A stretch of 64,000 nt of DNA from Stichopus chloronotus (Eukaryota; Echinodermata; Holothuroidea; Aspidochirotida; Stichopodidae), in NCBI GenBank assembly GCA_021234535.1, contig CM037838.1, forward strand, positions 25,707,969 to 25,771,968. Reading direction: 5' to 3'. The translations under genes were made by a program, and so were the position numbers. The first letter of the stretch is position 1. Each line of letters begins with the position of its first letter. Under the pieces are notes generated by a model. It was not told the DNA's origin, searched no databases, and saw nothing but the letters and a program-made list of their open reading frames with translations. This document shows positions 39,701-54,700 of this stretch, piece after piece.

Positions 39701-42700
39701 GTATCACACCTACAGCACACACATCTTAAAATAGAACAAAACAGTGCACGACGTACCCTTATTGGCATCAGTCCTTTGCTTTCTCACACCTTTCTTCCAA
39801 GTTTCAAACTTGTCCATGTTTTCTTTCAGGTCATTCTTGAGTTGCAGTAAGACTTCTGAGGTTGAGGCATACTCCTGGTGGTTTTCCATCCAGAACATTT
39901 GCAAAAAGTCCGTCAGTATCTTATGCGATGATTCCAAACTTTTATGTGCCCTAGAAACAAGTTCTACATCGGACCTGACAACCAAAATCCAACCATGCAA
40001 TGTTTGCAGTCAAATCTACGACTATTTCTTCTAAAATTAAAATTAAAACTTGGTACAAATGTGAATAAAAACCCAGCTCTTGCGAGTATAAACCTCACCC
40101 AGACAATAGAGAGCTTGGTACTCTAATTCAAAATTGACTTTGCACAGATACTACTGCAATTTATTGACACACTTAAATCCATGATCATGACCAATGCTAT
40201 GGCTGAGTGGATAAAGTTGGTGGCATTTGAATGAAATCAGGATGTCCAGGGTTCTATCCCAAGCGGGATTACAGTAAAATGTGTTTTTCATCCAAGACTA
40301 TCCAATCTACTGTTTCCCATCTGAATTGAACGTGTGAGAAAAAGATGCCAAATTTGATCTAAAATTGATGAGTTGGTAGACAGGCAATGTGAAGTTGTAA
40401 AGTATAAGCAATAAGCTTCCAACAGATTTTTGTGGTTGCCAGAGATAGCAAAATAACTGCTCTTCAAGGCCTGAACTATTGCTATTTAATCCTGAAGTGA
40501 TGCTTGACTTACAATATAAGTGTCTTTGTAAACTGACTACTGCTACACTGGACAAATTAATTGCCTCATGCTGGGCAGATCGACCCTGAGAATGGCAAAG
40601 ACGATGATGCTGTTTGAAATCTGAGCACATTTACGACTAATTCCGAAGTCCACGCATTTTTGAGACTGCACTGGTGACACACTGCTATTCTGTTAGCTAG
40701 TTTTCTCCGTACATTGGTAATGAGATGAAGACTATGACCTCTCTGGTAAACTGATATTAATACTCACAGTTCCTGAGGCATATTACATAGATGTAATTTT
40801 CATAACTTACCAGTAAAGAAGGTGAGCGATTCCAGATTTACTGCAGGCTCTGATTGCTGACAGTCTTGCATCAATAGTTGGTTTCACAGCCTGGAGGGAC
40901 CCTCGCACACTCTGGAAATACAAGAAATATAAAGGTAATTTGTGGAGCTACGACCATCTCTCTACTGGCAGCTTTGCATGCAGCATCTACTATAATAACT
41001 CTGTATGACAACATACTCCAACTGGTATCTTCACCAGTGGTGAATTACATTTTAATTGAAAGAGTGCTTAGGTCTCTGTACCCTCAATTTCAACCTGCTT
41101 GTTACAAAGTTTGTCAACTCTACTTTTTTTTCTTTCAAAAATACTAGACTGAATAATCTGAAGATGAGAATTGTTGCAAATACATTTGTTCACTTCCAAA
41201 ACTTATTTCTGATTCTGAAATTTCACAATTATTAACCTTTCAGAATTCATTTCAGCAACTTACCTTTAATCTGTCCATCACCTTCACCCAATCGTCATCC
41301 CCCCTGGTCATCTTCTCGAAAACCGACAATTCCTCGGGGGGCCGAGGGGAGGCGAGTCTGTGATTCTCTTTCTCGTCGGTTAATTCTGGGCAGCTTTCCA
41401 ACAAGATCTGGTACTGGTGGACGGCCAAGAGACATCTGTCTATGAGCTGTTTTGATTCATCCAGCCATGTGTTGGTTTTCTCTTGAGGTGGAAGGGGTTT
41501 AACTGAATCATCATCAAGGGAACTATTGATGGTACAGAGTTGTGAAGTGATGTCACTGAAAAAAAACGGACAAGAAACGACTAAATACATTAAAATTCAT
41601 TAGAACAAGTGACATGAAAGAATTTATTAGCCAAAGTTTAAGGTAATGTGTTTGCTCTTAATTATTCTATGGGGAATTGTATCCCAAAAAATTACACACC
41701 TGCATCTCCAAGGTCTAATTTGGGAACATTTTGGGGTAAAAAAGGCATTGCTCCCATGTTACAAACATGCATAGTCAATTTTTTTTGTAAGAATGCTCAA
41801 AGGTGGGGAAATTTGTCTCCATTTCTGACAAATAGAACTATAATAACATCCTCTGTAATTTACACTCTGTTCATTAATTCCCAATAATTATTTGTTGATC
41901 ACATTACAAACAATATATGCAATAATCGATTTTAATGGGTACACCTTTATGCAAATACTTCATGAAAAATCATTTTTTTCAATTAACTTTCAGTGATAAG
42001 AAAGACGAAATCGACTTTGCTCTGCTTCAATTGCTACCTGAGGGTTTCAAGATGTCTGGAAACCTGTCCTATCCTCTCTCTCTGTTCCAGGGTAACCTGT
42101 GACAAGTGTTCACTGAATCCCTTGCAGCGTTCCAAGTTTGGCAGGCCAAGTTCCTGAGAAAAGAGTTCATTCAGATATTGATTCACGAGCTATGAACAGA
42201 GGAAATGGATTCTTTTAACTTCCTTTCCACAACAGAGAATATCCAGGCATTCTGACAGCTGGCAACATTAATTCCTTTTAGTTCCACATTATCAGTCCCA
42301 CGCAGACTGATAAAGAGCAAATGGATAATATAAGTCCTTTGTTAACGTTTATAGAAGAAAGTGGATGTTCGCAACAATGACCAAAGTAATATTCCACAAA
42401 GACGGTTTTTTTGTTCCAAAAGTTTCCTATTCTAAAGTGAGCCAGCTTTTTATTTACTTTCATATACATGACCAATTTTCGGTCTGGTGCAAAATAAAAA
42501 GACACAAAAATATAAAAGTGACAACAAAAGGGCGACTAAAACACGCCTACAAAAGACTTACAGCAACAGAAGATGAGAAACCAATGAACCACAATAAAGA
42601 AACGAACTATGTCTGTGAGTTACCTTTGATGGATTCTCCAAAGCTGTCAGTAACTTTGATTTCCTGGCGTGATTGAGAAAGAAGTACCGCTCCGATTTTT

Positions 42701-45700
42701 CTAGCTTGGTATCGACTGCTGCGGTGATTTTTTCGCTGATGGAGACAAAGCACATTTGTGACTGGAAGATTGGTATTTTGACAGACTTTACACACAGACT
42801 TTATCAAAAACAAAAGCAAGGCACTGGAGACACTGATATTCCATGATAAAAGTATTGCATAAAGAAAATTAATATAAAATTCAAATCTATATGTCCCAAT
42901 AAAATGTATCTTTGTAGTTTGTGGATTGAATAACACTGAAATATTTACTTGTATCTATTGAGCTCATTATGAAGTTTGTCCTCATTAAACAAATGCAGGT
43001 AAAGTGATTCAATGTTTACCGATGTCAAATTATAAATGTAACATAACAAATGTAGGCATTACATATGCTTTCTAATTTACATAGCATCACAAAAGAACCA
43101 ACTTCTAATATCAAGTTTCTCCCTAAGATTGCTTGAATATTCTGTAATGCAGTCACTCTTTCAATATTTCCGAGTCTAGGGTGCTCTTCTAATACATATC
43201 CTCAAATCATATCAGTCAGATTTTTCAACAGGATCCTAAGAGCAAACATTTCTCCTTCCAGTTTCACTCCGATATTAACTCCATCGACATTTATTTCTCT
43301 GGATTAATCTGACATTCTACTGTAACTCTTATTAAAAAAACCATCTTTCGGTACTACTTGGCTTGCGGACCGAATACCATTCATACTGATGAGAAGACAA
43401 TGTCTATTAAGGCTGTAGACAATCTCCAACCGGGTTTTGATGATGCAAAATCATTGTAACGAAAACCTCACCTTGAAATCTGCTTCGAAAATTGGTAACA
43501 GATCAGTTAGTTTCAAATACAAACACAAAATCTGACCGGATACATGCTCAACCCTTGTCTGTAAATATCTGTTTGTCAATTGAAGCTTGATATTTCTTTG
43601 GTGTCAAATGCATGAAATTATTATCTTCTCACCTTTTGACTACATTCTCAACTAATTTTGACGAGGCCTTCGTTTCTATCTTTGGTAAGCTGAACATCTC
43701 CAACAAGATGTCCTCATTTTTCGTCACAAGTCCCCTACGGTATGAGAGACCTGCAAATTTAAGAAAAAGTGATTTGATCTGATGACTTCTTCCACAGCAT
43801 TCTGACCGTCATATTCACAAATGCCTTCCTCAAAACAAACAAGAAATCTCACAAAAAATACCAAAACTAACTTTGAAATAGATTTAAAATTGCTGAAAAT
43901 TGTAGCGAGACTAAATCCAATGCAATGCTGGAAAAAGTGCAACTATGGTCTTGAGAAATAATTCTCAATCAATTATAGCATTGCCTGCTATTGCGGCAAA
44001 GGTACATTCAATCCCCTCCCCACCAAAGAAAAGATCAAATCGATTCAAGCAAGTAAAGTAATTTCAGATGCCATGTTTTATTCATACTTCCAAGAGGCAA
44101 GCGAAAGAGGTTATACCGAGAGAAGCCAAAGCCTTGAAGAGATCTGATAATGCTTTTCTTTTTCTCAGGTTGATGTGTTTTGCTTCTGACTTCTGTTTCT
44201 CCTTCTCGGCATCCTGAAAATAAGAAGAAAGAATTTCCGAAACAAATGTGAATTAACCACAGCCAGAAGTGGCACATATTTTAAAAGATCCATTGGTGTT
44301 TCACTCAATAGCAATTGGTAAGTCCTATCTTTTCACATGGGTTATGGAAAATTCTTGTGAAGATTTCTTAAATAGGAGACCTCACTTTTGTAGTGTGGTT
44401 ATGAATGTTTGAAGCAACCAGTTACTGCAAATTGAAAGCCATCCTGATAGGAGACTGCAATGTATGATCCATGACACATCATTACATTCATAGGTTTCAT
44501 ATCAACTAAGTCCAACAAATTAAATCAGTTATGCATGAATTCAAGCATTTTCAAATTGTCTTTACGATTGTCAAGTTTCGATGACTGCTTTCAAGTGACC
44601 ATTTATTGAAATCACTTACTTTTGTCACATCCAGACCTTGCAGTTCCTTCAAGTTAACAACTACTTCACTGGCAAAGTCATCCAGATTGTTAATCGATTG
44701 CTCATAGGCAGACGACTTCACCAATCTCTTGCAAAAGCGCTTCATTTTCCCGGCCAAAGTCATCAATCTTGAAACCAGAGAGTCCGGATTAAAAGAAATC
44801 GCTTGCGGCTCGTCCCGTCCCGGAATGTCGGAAGCTCCGTGGCTGTTCGAAGATAAGGACAGAGTGACATCGTCTTCAACCTCAAACGTTTTGACAAACA
44901 CCTTCAGCAACAGGTCGGGATCAGTTGAATGATCTTCATCTGTGCCACTGTTGCCTTTGCCTGCTAGACTTGCTTCTGTAAAAACAGACTTGGCAGGACT
45001 TTCCAAGATTGCCTGAAATCATTTGAGAAGATAGAAATTAACTATACAAAGAAGTGAACAGTTGGTCCATGATATAAGATTTGAATAAAAAATTAGAAAA
45101 TTAAATTTAGAAATATTGTATACTAAGTATTATGAGCCATACTTTGGAGCAAGATTAGTTAAAAATACCAGATACAAATTCCAAGATGTGGCCTTCCCAT
45201 CAGCTTCACAAAATGATAACAGACAGATACCAGGAGTAGACGATTTCAAAGCCCCATGAGAAGGATGTAGGGGGAGAGACAGGAATAATGTTTGGTCTTT
45301 GCCTGTTGCTAAGGTGGTACTGGTTATCAATTCAATATTTTACAGTGCTAGGAGCAGACAACACAAGAACTAAATGGTTAGCATCTACAATTGACGACAA
45401 GAATTACATTTGTTCGCGTCATTCATCGACTAGAGAACTTAAGTAGCACCGGGCTCGTAATATGGGGATGCTGTGAACAAATCACATTTCTAGCAAAAGT
45501 GACTCTACCTTAATTCTTATGAAAACTTCAAAGTTCCAGTACATATTTTCTGATTTAATTTGGCAAACTAGTTGTGAACAACTTAGCAAATGACAAAATA
45601 ACAGTTGAAATATTTCACTGATTGCAATCTGCGAAAGAAAGCGAAGGGAGTAGCCGACATCTCTCTGATTAGTCTCACCTGGAATTTTTTACAGAGTTTG

Positions 45701-48700
45701 TGCACGGTCTTGTGTGACTTCTCCACAGCAGCTTTCATGGCCCAGAAATTAATATCATTCCATCTGCTAATCTTTACAAACTCCTGTTGACATTAAAATA
45801 AAAAATTTAAGGGACTTTACTGATTGTTGGATGACATGTAACATTAGATACTGGAGGATTTGAAAACTACAGGCAAGAAGTGCAAGAATGTGGTCAATGA
45901 TAATTTGTTTAACCTTTGATCCATGCTGGCCTTGAATGACTTTTCACCTTCGAGAAGAACAATCTCTTCAGTGAGATCAACCGCTATCGTATCCACACAA
46001 ACCTTTGCTAAAAAGATTATAATGCAGAGGGTATTGTTTCAGCAAGGGATTCAGACTCAACCGTACACTGATTTCGGGCAACATTTGACAACCATGAAAA
46101 ATAACATGAATGTCGTAGTCCTCAAAAGGCTATGTGCATACCAAATATGTCCTTCAAGCCATCTGTTACTTCTTGTAAATTGTGAGTCTACGAGGAGATC
46201 GAGACACACCGGTGTGTGCGCATCCACGAGATGTATCACCATTACACAAAATTTGTCAGCTTTCCACAAAGGACATCGGTAAAATGTCAAATTATTGTGT
46301 ATGCAATGATAAATTGTGACAAGGATTGGCTGCAGATGATGTCTTAAAGTAAAGCAACTACAAAAATGTATCAGATTACAGGGTGATTAAACAGGACGAA
46401 TCTCCATCTGATTTGATCCAATGTATCATCACGATACCAGATAAAGAACAAAAGACTGATATAACAATGAATCAGCATATCTCACTTTCAGTTCTTTCTC
46501 CACTGGAGTTCTTTGTTTGGTCAATTCTTCTGTGACTCCAGGAAGAAATTGCTGGTAATACCGATACAGGTTCCAGAGAATGGAAGATGCAGGGACAGCC
46601 GAGTCTGCAATCAGAACAAATTGCTGTGAGTTTAGATGAGAGTTAACCGTTCCGAAAGCAACTTCAGATAAAAACATCTGATACCGAAATTAATAACCCA
46701 GATAACAAACTGTTCTCAACTTAAATTGGCGATAAACTTGCACTGATATTTCATATGTGTTGTTGCTGTGTTTATAGCAATTAATCAAATTGTGTTTCTG
46801 TCAGATTTATGAATGTGAAATAAGTTTCATAATCTGATAAACCTGTAACTACGACAGTCCACTTTCTTTATACAGAATTTTCTTTCTATTATTGATCCGG
46901 CAGCGATGATGAAAAGCAATGAACTGTTTAATCTTGCTATGATCAACGATTGCTTCATATGTGAAAGATGCAACTGATAGTAAAGAAAGTTGGGTGAAGA
47001 ATAAATCCAGCAAATAAATTCAACCAAAAAAATCAACCTGACAACAAAATATGAACCAAACCTGAGAGAAATCCTTCACAAGTTAAGGTCAGTTGATGAT
47101 GGAATGCCAGCACCATTTCTAGTCGGGTGTTCATGTCTCCGAGGGTGGAGCTCTCCATGAAACTATGGAGGGTTGAAAACCAACTCTGACTGTCCAACTC
47201 CTCTCTGGCTTCATCCTCCCCATCCGGGACCTCCCCGTTTCCGAGCGATTGGCTCCGGGTCGTGTTCTGCAAGACGCTGTACAGGTGGAACCACCACTTG
47301 GAAACCTGCCGCCGGTGGTTGTAAGCCACGGAGTCAAAGCTCGAGGACCAGTGACTGGAGACGAGAGATACGAGACCCTAATAACATACTTCAAAGAAAT
47401 TAACTATACTATAATGGTATGAGAACTTGTCTGTAATGACAAAATAAAGAGATCTGTGTACTTTTTAAAGTCTGATCAAAAATAAAGTCAGTGTTTAAAT
47501 TGAAGACATTGGGGGTTCCACCTGGAAGTTTGCTGAATAAGCTTTCTCAGTGATGCCAATTCATTATCAAAGGAAATGGCTTAAAACAATAGCAGTTACA
47601 GCGTCATCAGGTAATATCGGGAAACACTGGTCTCCGTTCAGTGTCAGCGTCTGAGTGCCCCACACCACGTGCCCCACAGTTTGAAAACAACAATTAATAT
47701 TTGAGACATTCCTACTCTTATAATATCTTCATTCAAACAGTAAAATTTGCTGGTGTCTTCACTGTTGGTTTATTGGTTTAATTTGGTAAAGCACAAGATT
47801 GACTTATGACAAAATTTCATAATCTATTGTGTTTAGCAACACAAAGATGAGAATAATGCCTCACCATGGAGACAAATGAATGTGCTTCTTGGTTTTTCCT
47901 CTTTAAAATTTCTCTGTTCCTTCTCACAACTGATTAAGTGTAATAGAATCTACCTAATCACAAAGCCTGGGTTTAACTTCAGATGCATATCTTTCATTTA
48001 CAGAACACTTGCATGAATTGGCTGAAATGAATCTTTTCCCCTCACCTCAGTTCCATTTTCCTCCAGTTTATCACCAGTTCCGTAATCTTCCCCAGCTGAG
48101 CTTGCAGGGACACATGCTTGGCTGCTACCGTCTCCCAGTCCTGAGCTTTCCCCAGCAGCATCTCCAAGCCAGTCACAAACTTCATCAGCGGAGAGTTGAC
48201 GGGGAACGACTCGATTCGGTATATGAACAGTTTCAGCTATTCGGAGAAAAGGTGGAGAGAGGTGGTCATTGCAAGAGCATGTCCTGGATGTAATCTTACT
48301 AATTGGGCAACACCAAATGGTCAACTGTTGTTTGTTAGTAGCAGAGAAGGATCCTAAAGTCAACAGGCATGTCATGATTGGCAGTAATGACTTCTCAAAT
48401 TTAAGGATTAGATGCTGCTCATTTAAAAACCTCATTTTTAATACAAATTCAATTGATAAAAGGCAAGTAATGCTGATCTGATGAAGGAAAATCAAACGTC
48501 ATGCTGTGGACAAAGTCACAGGTAGTGTCACAGGCCGACCCCAGTGATTTGTTTTTGATGGGACAACCTGTTGGTATCGTGACAGGGGGGGGGCTAAGGG
48601 ATAAAATGATGTCTCCCCTTTGGAAAATCTCTCTGTAACTGAATGCCCTCAGATGTGCTTTGGTGCGATAAGATTCTAAAATCGTGGAGTAAACTTTCTT

Positions 48701-51700
48701 CCCAAAAATTCGTTTCCAGGGGTATAAATTCTGTGAACAATATTTTGGCCCACCTTTGGGAAGGGGCCATGCCCCCTCCCTTGGATCTGCCAGTGGATAG
48801 GCTACAAGGTCAGAGCGTAGTGATTTTCTCCAGTTGAGACTGGTCCCTAAAATGAGTTTATGGTCTCAGAAATGAAATGAGACATTTGAGATTTGGTTAG
48901 CTTTGAACAAAAACATGGGTTCTGACGAAACCCGTGTTGGGGAGAAGGCTAAACCATGGAGCAATGTCAGAGGTCACATAAGCTAAAGGTAGATAGAGGC
49001 ACAGGGCGAGTACTTTCTGATTCTTACATGTTTTAAAGCAGGATGTTCTGGCCAGTCTTCTATCAACCTATCGACCTTCTTCGTGAGTTCTTGGAGCAAT
49101 GGACGACACTTAACAGCCTCCGAGGGGCTGGGATCATGGTATACGTCGAATGGTTTGCCCACATTTATCACGTGGTGACGATTGAGGGTACCACATATAG
49201 TACCTTGATGGGCATCACTGAGGGTAAGGTGAGCACCGGTCAACCGGGTATCCACTCCAGGGGCTATGGAAAAGAAACGGTGAATTGTGAAAGGTGAAAG
49301 GTGAGTCAAACCTTACCCAGTTGTTTACTAATTACCAAGAAGTTGGTGTGATCAAACTGGAGCAATGAGGCTGTTGTTTTAGCCCACAATCTGGCAAATT
49401 TACTTAGAAGTAGCTGGCCTACTGTGTGTGATGTCACAAGACAGAGATGAATCAAAGGTTGCCGTGGAGAATACGATAACCACAATTAAACACTAACTTT
49501 AACTGTTAGTCTCATCTACCATTTACGCCGTTCTGATCAAATAACAAAGCAACCCGTACTGTTGGGAAGAAGAACACCTGCACACTGCAGAAGTTTTTAA
49601 GTTGCTTCTTGAAATATGGTCACTACTTACTGTCAATAGCTTACATATCCTCTGTGCTAAACAGTAGATGAAGTCAATGTGCAAAGGCACAAAGGTCAAC
49701 TGTTGCTAGGCAACTTTGATCCCAACAGGGAGCAACAACACCATGTGCCTTTATGTTACCAATCTGCTGACTGTATATAAACAGATATGTTTACACTTCC
49801 TGTGTTCCTAAGTCAACACATCTCTAGACTTTACACAAAAAATCACTGGAAAACTATCAAAAGATCCAGCTAATGAGACCGTTAATGATAAATGAGTTTC
49901 ATTGTGTTTTAAGTTATTTGTCGATATGCTTTTTAATTAAAGTAAAAAACACAGAAACATAATCACAAAGACATTGTATTGCATAAGATTTGGCAGTAAA
50001 TATTTCTTCACCCATAAATGGAAGGCTCTTGCTGAACAACTCAGTGGAGCAATGATACGACTCCATCACCGTGTCTCTGATGTCGCTCTGCAACACAGTC
50101 AGATCGACAGACTGGTGGTCAGGTTGGGCAAAGAGATAGCTGTGTAATGTGTGGACTAGTCTCTGGGTCTCTTCATCTAATCCCATGATCCTGTCTCCAT
50201 CTTCATCATCTGCAATCTCATCTTGATGAGAAGAGGATAAAGTATCCTCTGTGGGATCACCGGGGATGTCTGCAAACACCTGGAGATGAAAGAGGTATAA
50301 TTGTTTACTCTCTTTGGCTGCTAAAATTCAGAAAAAGAAATATTTCTTTGCAATGTTTTATTATAACTACTGCTACTTTTTGTTCCTTTTTTTCCTTCTT
50401 CTCTAGATGCACTTTGACATTTTGTGAAAATTATTTCATTACTACTACTACTATTTAGATTATAAATAATCAAGTGAACGCAGGTCAAGTTTTTTCATTC
50501 TATTTACATTTTCATAGCTTGGAAATATTTCTCTTAGTTCTGTCTCTTCTTCATCTTCTGGTTTCTGGTCACTTCCATGGGTCTGTCTCTTGTACTTGAA
50601 TAGACTTGCTTCCTCCTCCTCCTTTCTCTTTCGCTCATTCTCAGACTGATGCCACCAGTGCACAAACTGTCCAAAGACACTTGACAGGGTCTGATGGCAT
50701 GAGTCGCTTATGGACTCAACAGCCTGGATGTGGTTTGTTACATGAAGTAGAGCTATCTTCATTAATCTGGCCAGAGAAGATGTGTAAAGAAACCTCTCAA
50801 GATAATGGGCTAGGTTTACTTTAAGGGGGGAGGGTGGGTATGAACTAACATGGTCCCCTTGACTACAATTCACCACAAGACTACACTGGGGCAAGTCAGA
50901 GCAAGGGTGTGGTCCTTTGTGGTCCCTCCCCCCTGCACCCCAATTAAAATGGATTCCTTTGATTTCTCTTGTATATATGTAAGCATAAAATTAGCACTGA
51001 CAACCTGAATTCAGTCTGGAATGCTCTACAATAAAGACCCAATACTTAATGCCATTTTGTAGGGGGGACCTCTTTTTGTGAAAGCCTCTGGGTAAATATT
51101 GCCCCCCTAGCTCATGACTCAATTTGGCCCCTGTCAGAATATGTTCAGGGTGACCTTTGTATCCCATAATACATGACACCACACTACTGTGTGAGCCAGG
51201 TCCCTACAGAAAATGAAGTCTGTTTCGCAGCTTACCGTATTTGAAATTTGTTCCATTCCACTGAGGCAGTCTCAATGTTGCCATGGTGATGGGTATAAAT
51301 GCCTTTGCAAAGGATCCTGCTCTCTTTCTTCATGATTTCATGAGCTTGTCTTAAATTTGTCTCAAAGGGAAACCGGCAGAGATGAACCAGTGTTTCTTCC
51401 AAGGTCTCCTGTTGGGATCAATAGATTAAAAACCAATCTGACGAATATCGGTGAAATGAACGTCATCCTGGAACATTACCCCAAAAAAGCAAGTTTAGTC
51501 TTCACCTGCCTTTCAGCATCAAAGTGTTTATTCCTTCCTTATTAGTTTTTGACTGTTTTATGAGTTTCTATATGGTTTTTCATTGTTTCTCTTATGTTTT
51601 ATGAGTTGAAATGGCACCAAATTCCTTCTATGGTCAATAAAGACTCTTATATCTTCACTGTTGCTACAGACACACTTTGCCAAATTTATGTGCAACTTCT

Positions 51701-54700
51701 GGAAATGCATTTCACATGCCTTACTTCATCTCGACAACATTCTAATGAATGTGGTTCTTCTTTCACTCTAAACGCTCCAAGAGAAAGATGACTCTCTCTG
51801 ATCAGTTAATTGGGGTTTGTATAAAGTGACAAAAACTTTTATACATACATACACTTCACAAACAAACCCAGTATGAGATCTATAATGCCAAATGTGAACA
51901 AGCTGTCAATCAGAATGATCGTAACCGTAGTGGAATAAAGTCTCCACATCTACCTCCCTTCTATGATAGAGAGGAATCCCACATTAGCCTGAAAAAAGTA
52001 GTCTTTATTAGGGAACTCCTCTTTACTCTATCATGATGACAACAAAGAATTATTGGTGGTCAAGGTTCAAATAAGTTTGACCAGAATATATTTTAATCAC
52101 TACGTAAGCATGATGAGCAATACTCAACATTTCTTCCTTCAAAAATCGATCTGTGTCGTCAGGTTATCCTTTCTAATCTTTAAAAGCACGAGAGTGGGGA
52201 ATGATCAAATACAGGTCCATTAAATCCAACTTTCAGAGGATAATTTTACCTGACTTGATGTCCAATCTAGTGCACTTCTTTCCATGGAAGTCTGGATGGC
52301 ATGTTGCAGCAGACGGCTTCCCACGGCAACCGCCTGAGCGCCCTGCTGCCATGCCTGACCAGATATCTCTGTAAAACGGGTAACTGGCCTCCAGATTGGA
52401 CAGAAACTGCAGCTGGGATCGTCTCCATCCCTCGATTTCTCTTGACATTGCTTCCAGTTTCTTCTTTTTCCTTTTCTGGCTTTGACTCCCCGTAGCTGTT
52501 GGCGAAAGCAGCGTGCCTTGGTCTGCAGCCTGGAGAGCACCCTCTATCTTCGACGAAGAACCGATGCTATCCAGGTAGTGCAAGACATCCTGTCTTAACT
52601 GATCAAACTGAAAGAAAGAATCAAATGCTATTTACTAGTAAGCGCACAGGACGAATGCTAGCAAAGTATTAGTATTATTTCATCTGTACTGTGGACATGA
52701 CAGACACAAGCTAACAGCTGTGGCAGGCATACAAACCTGAGGTGGGCATGGACGGTAGGCAATCCTCTTGCTCAACTTTTCTTTCTTCTTTTCCAGTTTT
52801 TCCAATCTGTTCATCAGAAGCTGCAACCTCAGCGGAGGGCTTTTGCTGACATCCGGATGATTCAACCTTAGACCTGTCAGTACTGCCTGTCTTTTGTCCT
52901 TCACTTGAATTTGTGCTTGCAAGTCCTCAATCTGAAGAGAAAATCAGAAGTACATCAAACATTTGGCACATTTTAATCACCGAAATAAACAGATGTAATA
53001 CACAGACTGTTTGAGGTATCTACATTAGAGATAATATCACTGGTTGGGCTTCACTAAGAAAATAATCTCTCACAACCTCTCAAATTCAGTGCTGTTGATA
53101 AAGTTCACAAAAATATAAAAAAATATTAGTAATAGTAATGAAATGTTACTATAAAATAATACAACGATAAAAATTAAGACATATAGGAAAAAATCTACAT
53201 AAAAAATTGTTGCAAATGTTACAATAAATAAAGAAATAGATAAGAAAAGCTACAGTTATTAAGTGCGACAAGCCATTCAAATCCATCATAACATACGGAT
53301 TAGAACGCTACAGCCATAAGTTGACGTTGCCTGTACAAATTACACACAAAGAACAATGTCCTTAACACTTCTTTCATGCTAACAAGAGAGTCCATGTAAA
53401 GTCAAATCAGATTTTGGTAGCGATATTAAATCAAGAATTCAACATCTATCAAACTAGGCCATCGATGATTAGTGCCTAAGAGTTTTCCCATTTTGTCATC
53501 TCCAAAACGTCACCAGAAATGTAACATTGCATTTGGTTGTATGTCGTACCTCTTCCTGAACACATTTCAACTTGACGGCTGTTTTCTGGGCTGGATCCAC
53601 CACTCCTCTTGGCGCCAACAGGACAGACTGAAGGTGACCTTGACACATCCAGCATCTACCTGACAAAATGAGCCAGAGAACGTGTCTACGGGAGGCATCC
53701 AGATCGGAGGAGGATTTCGAACAAACGTCATTGCAGAGAGTCAATGAAAAGAGAGACACGGTGCTCTCCAGTAGTTTCTTCGTCCATTTGAGAATCTCAG
53801 AATGGAAGTCCGAGAGACCTCTCGACATCTTTGACGAGGATCGCTCTCGTCCGCTGGAGAGGATGGATTCCGAGCCGGCTGAGAGGAGGCTCAGGACCAG
53901 GGAGGTTGTGTCTCGTAGTAACGGTGCCATAGACGAGCGGCCCGCCGCCTCATCTGATGGAGAGGCCAGAAGTAGGTGTCTAAGCTGCTTCATGCAGTGG
54001 TCCCAAGAGGCCTGTGATTCAGGTGATACCAAGGACTTCATTGAAGACACCAACCAACAGATGGAGGAGTAAAGAGATTTGGTCATCACAGTTCTGAAAA
54101 AAGAAAAGAATATCAGACACTAGTCATGCTTGAGAGTAGCAGCATTACAAACACCATATACTTTGTACTTACCACCTCTTCCCCCCTTTACCCAAGTTTC
54201 CGTTTACCCTTAACCCCTAATGAACTGTCTGATCATCGAACAACGGAAAGACTGGCAAACTGTTACAAAAGGAAGGAACTTCAAAACTTCATAACTGACA
54301 ATTACTCACATTCTTCTGCAGTAACCTTCAGGTTCATCAGGCTTCTAAAGATTTAAATCCATTTCTATATCTTTGATCTCTCTAAACACCCTCAAGCTGA
54401 GCAGGTTTCATTCAACCAGAAATATAAAGTGACAGAGAAGCATGATCCTATGTAAATGTTGCTAATCTACCTGTACGACCGGTTGGGTGAGTTACACCAT
54501 CCGGAGTTTGTCCACATTAATTTGGAGATTTCTTTGAGTTGAGAGAGTCTTTCACTCCAGCAGGCTAGAGGGACTCCTTGTGACACGACTGGATCACATA
54601 AGACGCACTGTCAGCTTCTTCCTCAGATGTCTGCTCTGTAACGGAAGATGGTAATTCAGGCATCGCTGGATGCAAGAGGTTGAACACCTGGAGGGTCTGG

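Noticed and set aside
47998..48495. 165-codon minus-strand open frame
   Set aside because: The frame ignores the splice sites. The MDN1 exon at 48046-48236 is read in a different frame (PLMKFVTGLEMLLGKAQDWE), which matches the family.
53668..54072. 134-codon plus-strand open frame
   Set aside because: It is the antisense shadow of the long MDN1 exon 53550-54093, with no family similarity or splice context of its own.
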